Of a stretch of DNA of 64,000 bases, positions 52,957 to 62,522 are shown piece by piece. Source of the DNA: Gliomastix tumulicola (taxonomy: Eukaryota; Ascomycota; Sordariomycetes; Hypocreales; Bionectriaceae); NCBI GenBank assembly GCA_001599755.1, contig BCHX01000005.1:1087922-1151921 (forward strand), given 5' to 3'. The notes beneath the pieces were generated by a model that had not been told where the DNA came from, ran no database searches, and was given only the letters and a program-made list of their open reading frames with translations. How positions within the stretch are numbered: the stretch's first letter is position 1; each line of letters begins with the position of its first letter. Position numbers and translations under genes: made by a program.

Positions 52957-54791
52957 ATGGAGTCAAACGTGAAGGAAGAGATCATTCTCCCTGCCAAGCC
53001 TGCAATGGACGAAGCCCAAGCCGAGTCGCAGCGAGGGGAGACTGCGTCTGCAGTCCTCATTCCCGACAGGCAGCTCGAGAAAGCCGTCCTCCGGAGGCTC
53101 GATCTTCGCCTTGCGCCACTCTTCGCCACGCTCTACTTCATCGCCTACCTCGACCGCAGCAACATCGGCAATGCTGCCGTTGCTGGCCTCACTGCGGATC
53201 TCGGCATGACTGGCTCCCAGTTCAGCACCGCCGTCAGCGTCTTCTTCGCTACCTACGTCACCTTTGAGCTCCCCGTGGTCTTGGCGATGAAGAAGTTGAC
53301 ACCGAGCAGAGCTATTGCTGTCATGGCTTTCGGGTGGTCGGCTGTCACCATTGGCACGGCATTCGTCAGCCACTTCAGAGATCTCATCGCGGTGAGGCTT
53401 CTGCTTGGTCTCTGCGAGGCTGGGTTTTTCCCATGTCTTAGCCTCTACATCACCATGGTGTATAAGCGCGAAGAACAGGTACGTTTCCTCGCGGACGAGC
53501 GGAGAAACATCGTATTTCTGACCATTTTCTATTCAGGGACTGCGGCTCGCTTACCTCTTTACTTCCGTCTCGTTTGCCGGCATGTTTGGCGGTCTACTTG
53601 CAACCGGCATCACGAAAATTGGCCACCGAAGCGGATTGCCTGCCTGGAGGTAGGTGCGCGGAGAACCAACACGCGCAAGACCCCGTCGCTAACAAACAGA
53701 ACAGCTGGCTATATATCATTGAGGGCGCCATATCCATGCTCGTTGTTGGCTGGGTGTGGTTTGGACTGCCCAATGACCCTACCAGGGCCAAGTTCTGGAA
53801 GCCAGAAGAGAGGGAGATCATGCGTCTCCGGGAGATGCAGCGACAAGAATACCTCGGAAGCCAAGTCTTTGAATGGAGCGAAGTGAAAAAGGCGTTCAAG
53901 GATCCCAAAGTTTGGGTCACGTAAGTCTGATTGTGCTTCCTCGACCGGCCATGGGTAGTAGTGATCTAACGATGGCGGAATGTTAGTGCTCTGATCCAAT
54001 TCTTCCAAGACATCATTCTCTACGGCTTCAGCACCTTCTTGCCCTCGATCCTCAAGCTCGACCTCGGGTTCTCCGCCCTTGAGGCCCAATACTTGAGTGT
54101 CCCGGTCTACTTTCTTGGAGGCGTGAGCTTCTTCGTAAGTGGGATTTCTTTTCCCGGTCGAGATTATTCTAGGGGTAAACTAACGCGGCGCGACTAGTCA
54201 GCTGCGGTTCTCGGTGACAGATGGAGGCTTCGTGGAACGGTAGGGCCTCTTCTTCCTCATCATGATCAATGCAGTGCTGACTCCCGAGGATAGCTCCTAC
54301 TCATCCTTGATGTATTCGCCGTCATTGGGTACGCGATCTTGCTCGGGGTTTCAAATAGCCCCGGCGTGAGATACTTTGCGTGCTACCTCATTGCCATACC
54401 GTTGTATTGCGGTCCTGGGCTGAATGAGATTTGTAAGTCCGCCCTTCCACGGTCTAGATATGGTATTAAGAGACCAATCTGACCATTCTCAACAGGGATC
54501 AACAACAACATGGCACCTCACTACAGACGAGCGACTGCAATTGGGCTCCAGCAGACGATTGGCAACCTAGCCGGCGTTGTCGCTCCCCAGGTGTACCGTG
54601 CTGCCCCTTATCGACTTGGACACTGGTGCTCCCTCGGCTCGGGAATCATCTGCATGATCCTCATCTCGGGGCAGATCGCATATTTACGCGTCCTGAACAA
54701 GAAGAAGGACCAAATTTCTCGAGGCGAGCGGGCGGACGATAGGAAGGAGACCACGGGCGAGGGTCAATTGGATTTCCGATACATCTACTGA
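52957..54791 (+). CDS. MFS transporter, allantoate permease (Dal5/TNA1) type
   Basis: Seven exons (52957-53478, 53537-53649, 53705-53920, 53987-54134, 54198-54239, 54294-54432, 54496-54791) all join in frame to 491 residues. Hallmarks of the anion:cation symporter branch: VLRRLDLRLAPLFATLYFIAYLDRSNIGNAAVAG in helix 1, YVTFELPVVLAMKKLTPSRAIAVMAFGW, the helix 4-5 motif LIAVRLLLGLCEAGFFPCLSLYITMVYKREEQ, GLRLAYLFTSVSFAGMFGGLLATGI, SWLYIIEGAISMLVVGW, INNNMAPHYRRATAIGLQQTIGNLAGVVAPQVY and a hydrophilic C-tail. Twelve membrane helices expected, plasma membrane. Relatives import carboxylates, vitamins or allantoate; the substrate here is presumably the acid used by the neighbouring dehydrogenases. 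Short exon 5 (42 nt) was placed by frame and GT..AG ends. Confidence 0.92.
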
Positions 54792-55467
54792 GGTATTTCC
54801 GAACCTCGCCCCCGCAGACTTTGGACGAACCGCTCTACCAAAGCCAGGCACCGGGAGGTACAACTGGTAGATATATGTCTGGGCCGTGATACAATGCAGT
54901 GAGGGAATACAGGAAACTATTGGGCCCGAGGAAAATCGTACTAGATACTCGTAGTATAGCATGTAGCATCTAGGCAGGCATCGACTTGCCATTCTCGATA
55001 CTACGCGCTGTCACTTCGCATTACCATGTCAAATACTAGTGGTATTCAGGATTGCGATACCACAAGGTACAGAAAGACATGAAAGGCCGGGGAAGCCCGT
55101 GACATGGGCTTTGCCATCTTGGGGAAGGTGCTCACGCAGTAGCTCTAAACCCGAGGAGGCCTAGCATGGAAGTGATAAGAGGGCTCCTGCCTATGACTCG
55201 TGTCTCGTGGCTGCCCAAAGCCCCGACCCCACAAAGTCCAATATGTGCTGTCCCTGGCACTCCGTCTCGTCCGATTTCTCCTCTCCACCATCATCAGAGC
55301 TACGTTCGTCCATCCACTCTTCCCAAATACCATCATCGTGACTCTCTTCGTCCATCGATTCTTGTTGCCGTGGAGAAGCATCTGTTACACTATCATACGA
55401 AGACTTCTTACCTACCTTGGCCGTCTATCAGCGTTCCTTAGTGTGGACGACACTCACCGCAATCCCA
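54792..55467. other. intergenic
   Basis: 3' flank of the transporter and promoter of the regulator. No copy of the CGG-N10-CCG element was found here. No gene. Confidence 0.45.
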
Positions 55468-57672
55468 ATGGAGAGCTCTAAAACCACTGTCGGCGAAGCC
55501 ACTAACATCTCGTGAGTGACGAGCTGCCCCATTTGTCGTCCTGGGTTATAGTTAACACTTACACGCACCAGATGCCTCCGATGTCGACGACGCAAGGTGC
55601 AACTACTCCAAAATGCCTCCAGCCTGACATCTTCTAACGATTCTCCTCCAGATCAAGTGCGATCGCGGACAGCCGTGTGGACAATGCATCAAAGCAGGCA
55701 CAGACTGTGCTAGACCAGGAACTGGAGAGAAGCAACGGTATGCTTACCTGGCTATTATCTAACATAGCTAGCCCGTGGGCCCTGACTGACAGACCCATGC
55801 AGACCGATCACCCGTAGCTACGTCTCGGCACTGGAAAATCAAGTAGCGTCATTGGAGCTGTTTATCCAGAAGCTGGCCGTCGCCGATCCGGACGAGCGAG
55901 ATGTGATGCTCCGGTCTTTTCCCCCTAACAATACCAATCAAGACACCTTTGCAAGTCCAGGCCAGGAATCGAAAGACCCAGCGAAAGGAGATGTGTTCCT
56001 CGAGACTGCTCTCCCTCGATCAAGTGCCGGTCAGATGCTGAAGCAGTCGTCGACTACTTCGTCACAGTTCTATGGCGGCACGAGTCTATTCCAGATTCCC
56101 TCATCAGGCGATGCATCGATTCCCATTGCAGGCCCAAGTAATGCCACTCTCCCCGCGTCTACTACACCCCTCGCGAATCAGTCTTTATTAGGATCAAATC
56201 TCGGATACGCGTTCCCCTTTGCTCCGCACGACGATGTCTGTCAGCGACTCATGGCAAGATTTTTCAAGCTCCAGTACCAATACTACATGTGCGTTTATAG
56301 AGAATACTTCCTACGCGACTATGACCGTGGAACGGGACCATATTACAGCGACCTCCTGTTGTACGTTATCTGCTCCCTGGGAGCCCTCGCCTCCTCTGAA
56401 CCAGTCGAGCGTGGCTATTCCGACATCTTCGCGAACCACGCAGAGATGCTACTGTACGGATCCCTCGACAAGCCGAACCTCACTGTTCTCCAAGCGCTCG
56501 TTCTCTTCGGACAACGCGAGGTTGGATGTTGCAGACCGTCAAAGGGATGGCTCCTCTGCGGCATGGCCTTCCGCCTCGCACACGAGATGGGACTTCATCT
56601 TGACCCTGTCAACTTCTGCATCGAGGACGTCCACCCCAATGTCGACCGAGAGATACTAAGGCGGGCATACTGGGCTGCTTTCATCGTCGACAAACAGCTC
56701 AGCCTGTATTTCGGCAGACCGCCAGCGCTTTACCCCCACGAGTCTGACGTCCGACGCTCTGTGCGACTGCCCTATCCGAAAGACTCGGAGGGCCTCTTAG
56801 AGACGTACATCGAGTCAAATAAGGGACCAGGAGCATACGAAGATGGTGCTGCCCTCGTAGGTTCCTTCATATACAGGGCAGAGCTAGCCAAGATCCAGCA
56901 TCGCATCATCGCAGACCTGTATGAGAACCGACGTCCTGGAGCAGCAGGCGACGCGACGACCGCAGCCACGGTCCAGCAAATCCATACGTCGCTTACGAAA
57001 TGGCTGTCGAATCTCCCCGGAAAGCTGCACTGGAATCAATGGACAATCGGTCACGTCACAGCTTGTGTCCTCCATCTCCAGTAAGCCAAAAAAAAAACCC
57101 GTCTTGTTTTAGTCTCTATCATTAACAATTATACCAGCATGCAATTCCATACGGCCATGATAATCCTGCACCGGCCCCCTCGCACCAAGTTCCCAAAGCC
57201 GGGCATTTCCCTGACCGAGGACGTAGAGATATGCTACGAGTCTCTACAGGCCCTCTGCTGCCTCATGCGCAGGTACTCGCGCAGCTACCGGTACGCGGAG
57301 CTTCCTGTGGACTTCGTCCACACGTTGTCCGTCGCCGCCAGCGTGGTGCTGATGCGCCGCCACCTCGACAAGGACGCCACGGCCATGGAGAAAGAGATGA
57401 CGCTCATCCGTGAGGCCATGCGGATGACGGCAGTGACGTGGCCGTGCGTCCGGGAGGTCGAGCAGAGCGTGGCGGCGGTGGCGGACGGCCGCGTCAGTGT
57501 GGCCGGTTGGATGACCGTCCCGGCCATTGACACGGTCGCCGACCTGGACTTCATGTCCGGGCTGCTGGGAGCGGTGGACGAGGTGACCTGGACCCGGGCC
57601 ATGCAGGAGGGCGGGAGCTTTGGCGACGGCGACATTTTTGACGAGAGCATTTTGGCAGATCTTGACAAGTAG
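55468..57672 (+). CDS. Zn2Cys6 transcription factor with fungal-specific regulatory domain
   Basis: Five exons (55468-55511, 55572-55596, 55652-55737, 55803-57080, 57138-57672) give 655 residues. The binuclear cluster is split over exons 2 and 3: Cys16, 19, 26, 32, 35 and 42 (SCLRCRRRKIKCDRGQPCGQ, then IKAGTDC). A short coiled-coil dimerisation stretch follows (SYVSALENQVASLELFIQKL, about 60-78). The middle homology region of the fungal_trans family is clear: GWLLCGMAFRLAHEMGLHLD, then REILRRAYWAAFIVDKQLSLYFGRPPAL. The acidic C-terminus (GDGDIFDESILADLDK) may activate. Nuclear, binds paired CGG triplets. Its position beside the transporter and two dehydrogenases, and the CGG-N10-CCG elements in their promoters, suggest a pathway-specific regulator. 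That link is inferred. Confidence 0.93.
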
Positions 57673-58673
57673 ACGAGTAATGTGATGATGTACCATCCGC
57701 TATAGGACCAGTCCCTCATCCCGTGACGACCATCATCTGTATCTTCTGGCATGGTCTGCTTTTAGGTATGGTAGGCAAGTATGTCCGAAGACGCTCAGTC
57801 CGCAAGGTCAAAAGAATTAGGCGATGCCATGCAACAGATGACACGTAATAGAAGAGTCATATAAGAACGTCTCTTGCCACTGCTTTAGTTAACAGTATAT
57901 TCTCAGTACATGCAAACACAGTGCTGGTCATGTGGCTTGAAGAACTAGGCGCCGCTCTGAAGAGCAACTGACCTATCGTAGTAGATCTCTTTACAACGGC
58001 TCTGTGCTACGGTTAGGGTGGTGAATCTGTGACAATATAATTCTTTTCCTGGCATGACTTACTTTTCCCAACAAGTTCGAAGAGGTAAAGAAAGGCTTGT
58101 TGGGGGGTTGGGCAGTGGGTGGAATAGACTTGAAGGCCTAGATTTGAGCAAGGCCTAGGGATTGGTGGAGATAACTATAATTTGCAAACTCTCTCCTAGT
58201 TGATGGATAGTAGATGCTGTCGGTATCGATATTTAGTCTACTCAGGGATGCTCTGAGAGTGTGACTGTATGTAGACTGTGTGTCGACGCGTCCCGATGCT
58301 TGACTCGGACAAAGACCCTAGGAATGGAGGCGTGAGATCAACTAATGGATTTAGAGCTACGTAAGAGTTGGCAGTCCCGCTTCCTACTCCAATGTACCAG
58401 ACTCGCTGACTTGGGAATCCACCAGATGCCTACTAGGACGCGACACCTAGTCAGCTCACCTGAGACCGAACGTTCTGTATCGAACTATGCATGGAAAGAC
58501 AGGACGTGAGAGACTGGCAACAAGACACAATGCACTCGAGAAATATTCGACATGGCTGTGGTTCTTTCACAAGCAGTTTGACTAGTCAAGTCCAGAGCTT
58601 TTCTTATTCTCATCGTGCTATCATATCGAATGTCTAGAAGAACCCAATGCCCGCTGACAGACACACAAGACGT
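57673..58673. other. intergenic, convergent 3' flanks
   Basis: A 1-kb AT-richer gap between convergent genes. No ORF, repeat or RNA gene recognised. Confidence 0.4.
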
Positions 58674-59195
58674 CTACATGCCAACAAACTTGCCCATGAA
58701 CGGGGTGAGGAAGTCCATCTTGCCGAGATCCACACCCTCCTTGCGGGCGATATCGTACGCCGTCACGGTGTGGAAGAAGACGTTGGGGATGATGTACCCG
58801 TGCACGTACTGCCACGTCAGCATCGTCGCCTCCTTGCCGGGGCCCAGGCCGATGGTCACGCTCTCGTCAGCCCGGGCGTCGATGACGGCCTTGCCGGGCG
58901 CGGCGTCGAGGCGGCTGCGGACGTCGGCGATGCGCGCGAGGATCTCGTCGTAGGTGCTCAGGTTGTTCTCGAGATCCGGCGCGGGGGTCTCGCCCGTGAG
59001 GCGGGAGATCATCTTCTGCAGGGTGTTGGTGATCATGTGCACCTGGAAGGTGAAGGGGAGCATGTCGCCGTGGATCCGGGCGGTCGGGATCCCGTCCGCG
59101 GCGGGCGAGGCCTGGGACTTCTTGACGATGTTCTCCAGGGCGGAGAGGGCGTCCTTGGACAGGGTGAAGGCCGCGTCGTAGAGAGTGTAGCTCAT
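58674..59195 (-). CDS. DUF1993 family protein
   Basis: Intronless, 173 residues from ATG 59195. The sequence follows the DUF1993 pattern closely: YTLYDAAFTLSKDALSALENIVKKS at the start, ARIHGDMLPFTFQVHMITNTLQKMISRLTG, TYDEILARIADVRSRLDA, then FHTVTAYDIARKEGVDLGKMDFLTPFMG at the end. This is a DinB-like four-helix bundle of unknown function, common in fungi and bacteria. No targeting signal; length is as expected for the family. Confidence 0.93.
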   Translation of the reverse strand: MSYTLYDAAFTLSKDALSALENIVKKSQASPAADGIPTARIHGDMLPFTFQVHMITNTLQKMISRLTGETPAPDLENNLSTYDEILARIADVRSRLDAAPGKAVIDARADESVTIGLGPGKEATMLTWQYVHGYIIPNVFFHTVTAYDIARKEGVDLGKMDFLTPFMGKFVGM

Positions 59196-60698
59196 CTTGA
59201 AAGTGCTTCGCTGAGGGTACTAGGCTGGATGATGATGTGTTGGGTGGTGTGTGTAGTGTGTTGTATGTAGATGGGGTCGAGGCGTGTTTAGAAAGTGGAA
59301 TTGTGTTGACTCGCTTGCTAGTTTTGACTGCTGAGGATGGTGTTGATAGTGAGGTGTTGTTCAGGAACGAGACTGAGGGAAGGTACGCACGCCTCTTATA
59401 CCTGTCCTCGTCCCGCCGCCACAAACCCCTCCCTCCTTCTCCTCCTCTCTTTCTCCTGCCCCTCCTCTGATCTCCCGTGCTTAGCAAATCACCGCTTCTT
59501 TCTGGACGGGGCGGGACTCGTTTTTTCAGTGGTCCAAGCTCCCGCATGGGCAAACTCCGCCCTCGGATTGGCATGAAGCTACGAGTAATTACTACCATCG
59601 CATAAGGGGACCTGAAGTCACCAATGAAGTCGACGGTGTAGATCAGCTGGTGGATCGGCCTGCCCTCTAGTCTCTGTGAGGATGCGGAGTCTTGGGGAGT
59701 TGTCCAGTGGGGGCTTGGCCTCGACCGACGACCCGATATACTGCCCCCTTTTTCATGCGTCTTGCTGACAAATTCCGCCCGACATGCCGTGAGTCGTGTT
59801 ACTTCGTATTTCATCCTTCTCGGAACTGCCTGCCGGAATCAGCCTCAGAGCGTTGCACTGCAGAAATTGCGGTGGGCAATGACGGTCTCAGTGGGTTTGC
59901 CTCCTACCAGTAGTTTAGTGCAGGGAGGACGCTTAACGAGATTCCACTGTCCAGGGGCACGGCGGTGCAAAAACAAGCCGCACTAATTACGGAGTAGTTT
60001 CATAATAATGCCCGACTGAGGTGGCTCTGTTATTGGTGAGGGTGATCTTGATTGAGGCGAATGCGGATGTTCGATGATTTTCTTGGCCTCCTGGAGATAC
60101 CAGCTTTCATGCACATAGTTTGTTTCCCATTGCAGTGCCGGCTCACCAGGCAGTCGCTGTAGCAGGGCAGAGCTCTCGAGATCCGCTGATCCTTGGAAAA
60201 TGCTGGCAGGTCTCAGCCAAAGCGACAAGGCTCAGACGAGGGAAGTGTTCAGGAAGTGTTCATGAATCTTCATCGGTTGGAATTTGGACAGTTCATAGTC
60301 TGTTCATGCAGGAGAACCGCTGCCGTCGTGGTTGACCAGACACAGCGCATTGGCAGTCTGCTGTGGTTTTACTAAAGTATTCCAGTACACATGTGGACCG
60401 TACAGTATTCTTTCATCTGCTATGAAGACGTCGGTGAGTCAAACGCGGTCGTGGTAGTGATATATCCATTCGCTTGATGTTCGTGCCTTGGGCGTGCGAA
60501 AACGAACGTATGATTCAAAGCCATCACATCATTTAAATATTGCAGTAAAGTCATCTCGTCCCCAGATTCTTCAAGCTTGCGTGATTCACTTCCCCTCTCG
60601 ACGCATTTACTGTCAGTAAAATCTCGCACTCAATAGAATACCCATTCCATCCTCGTCTCCTCATCAGCAAGATCTTGCTCATACACCACGTACACAAC
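59196..60698. other. intergenic, divergent promoter region
   Basis: This 1.5-kb gap upstream of both flanking genes includes a CT-rich leader (59400-59470) for the DUF1993 gene. No additional gene is supported. Confidence 0.4.
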
Positions 60699-60971
60699 AT
60701 GTCTGTCCAGGAATGCAGAAACCTCGTCCAGCAGCTAGACAGCGCTGCGAGGATATCAACGGCTACCATCACGAACGTTCCGCAAGGCATTATCCAGTTC
60801 TCGAACTGCGCGGTCGCCGTCGAGGCGCACCTCACCGAGTATCGCTATTCGCTCCGCATCGACCCAAAGGCATCTAACTATGTCTCGTGGTTATCACAGC
60901 TTGCGGAACACGGCACGGGTGTGACGGCCGTCTATAATCGCATCCGTTGGCAGTTCGTCGATGCCTTCTGA
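60699..60971 (+). CDS. small protein of unknown family (member 2)
   Basis: Intronless, 90 residues from ATG 60699 (context CAACATGT). MSVQECRNLVQQLDSAARIS.. is followed by strands (IIQFSNCAVAVEAHLTEYRYSLRID) and ends SNYVSWLSQLAEHGTGVTAVYNRIRWQFVDAF. Length, start and the C-terminal pattern Y(V/I)xWLxxxLAE..G......(R/G)I.W.F match the 88-residue protein at 40.8 kb on the other strand, so the two are paralogues. No signal peptide. Unknown function. Confidence 0.7.
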   Translation: MSVQECRNLVQQLDSAARISTATITNVPQGIIQFSNCAVAVEAHLTEYRYSLRIDPKASNYVSWLSQLAEHGTGVTAVYNRIRWQFVDAF

Positions 60972-61274
60972 AAGAGGGCAGTGCGTCAGAGACAGCAAGA
61001 TGACGAGACGGAATGGGTGTTGGAGTGAACCATGGGTGGAGGCTCCGGTCTGCAAAGTTCAGGCAGACTATGTAAAGCAAACGGGGGATGATCCCCTGGC
61101 ATAGATGTAGAATTCGGCCAGTTCATCCGAGGCTACAGACACTGATGGGAGTCGTGATGCTCTGGTGTCGCTTACGATGGTTCTATTCTCTACTCATTGG
61201 TGCCTTTCCATCCCATCCCAAAGTAGAGAAATAAGTAGCAAATAAAAAATACCAACGCTGATTCGATCGTGAGT
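60972..61274. other. intergenic, convergent 3' flanks
   Basis: A 303-bp gap between convergent genes. Nothing recognised. Confidence 0.4.
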
Positions 61275-61842
61275 CTAGTCGAGTTTCGTGACAAGTTTGC
61301 CCTTGTTCCGCCCGTCAAACAGCCGCAGCCACGTCCTGGGAACGTCCTCGAGCTTGCATTCCACGACCGTCTGGCTCTCTCTTACCCTGATCCTGCGCTC
61401 CAAAATGGCCTTCTGGAGAAGGGCGCGGGCCTTGTCTGCCTCCTCGGCGGGGAAGTCGCCCTGCATGAACCCCTTGATCTGCACTCGCATGAGGATCACA
61501 ACAGCCCAGTTGGTCAGGTTGTTGTTGAAGGCACCGCCGGCGTTGTTGTACCCGGCAATGGCACCACAGGCCGCAATGCGGCCGTTCAGGGACATGCGTC
61601 CAAGAACAAGGTTGAGGATCTCGCCGCCGACGTTGTCGAAGTAGACGTCGACGCCGTCCTTGGTGGCCTCCTTCAGATCGGCTTCGAAAGTGGGAGATTT
61701 GTAGTTGAGGCCTGCGCAGCCGAAGTGTCAGTAGCAGTATCAGGCTAAAGCCAGGACAATATTTTGGCTACTAAAAGGGGGGGGGGGGGGGGGGGGGGGG
61801 GGAGGAGGAGCAGAAGAAGAAAGAAAGGGAAGAGGAGGGAGG

Positions 61843-61886
<44 letters not shown>

Positions 61887-62522
61887 ATTAGAGAGCTTAC
61901 ACTTCTCAGCGCCGAGCGACTCAACCCATCGACACTTGTCGTCCGTCCCGGCTATGCCAACGATGTTCTCCGCGCCGACCAGCTGCTTCGCGATCTGCAC
62001 TGCCATGCTCCCCGTTGCTCCTGCGGCCGCGGATATGACGATCTTGTCTTCCTTCTTGGCCTCGGCGATGTGCAGCAAGCCGTAGTAGGCAGTGATCCCC
62101 GTGTTTCCGAGAGCCCCGAGATGATGCGCCACGCCCAGGCCCGGAATCCGGTCCACGACGCGCACGCCGGCATTCTCGTCGATGACGGCGTATAGCTGCC
62201 AGCCAAACCACGCAACGACGAGGTCGCCTCTCTTAATAGTCGTCGACGTGGTGGCGATGACGACGGCGAGGCCTCGAGCGAGCATGATCTGTCCGGGGAC
62301 AACGCTGAGATAGAGCTTGTCCTCGGGCACGGCGGATCCCATCCAGAGACGCTGAGCAGGGTCATTGCTGAAGTACATGGCCCTCACGAGAATCTGGTTC
62401 GGTCCTAGCGGAGGGAGGTCGACCTCCTTGAGAGAGAAGGTGGGGTTGTCGCCGGTGATGGTTGGGAGCCCGGAGACTTGGTTGGCGTACACCCACGCTT
62501 TGGTCGTCGTTGGGAGGGCCAT
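61275..62522 (-). CDS. MDR-family NADP-dependent oxidoreductase (prostaglandin reductase-like)
   Basis: Two exons on the minus strand (62522-61901 and 61711-61275; GTAAGC..GCGCAG) give 352 residues. The N-terminal GroES-like part reads FSLKEVDLPPLGPNQILVRAMYFSNDPAQRLWM, the DPAQR/M pattern of zinc-free leukotriene B4 dehydrogenase-like enzymes. The cofactor region has GNTGITAYYGLLHIAEAKKEDKIVISAAAGATGSMAVQIAKQLVGAENIVGIAG, then LNYKSPTFEADLKEATKDGVDVYFDNVGGEILN and RIAACGAIAGYNN. It probably reduces an alpha,beta-unsaturated carbonyl compound in the cytosol. ATG 62522 is chosen because the domain begins immediately after it. The intron is odd and described separately. Confidence 0.92.
61777..61885 (+). 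repeat. two long poly-G tracts inside the MDR gene intron
   Basis: G26 at 61777-61802 and G40 at 61846-61885, joined by a stretch that is purine apart from a single C. The sense transcript therefore carries C40 then C26 in a 189-nt intron. The tract lengths are as given in the sequence, but homopolymers this long are prone to miscounting. Confidence 0.8.

Noticed and set aside
59196..59814. Minus-strand ORF covering the DUF1993 promoter and extending into the gene in another frame
   Set aside because: It overlaps the well-supported DUF1993 gene out of frame and is Arg/His/Pro-rich.
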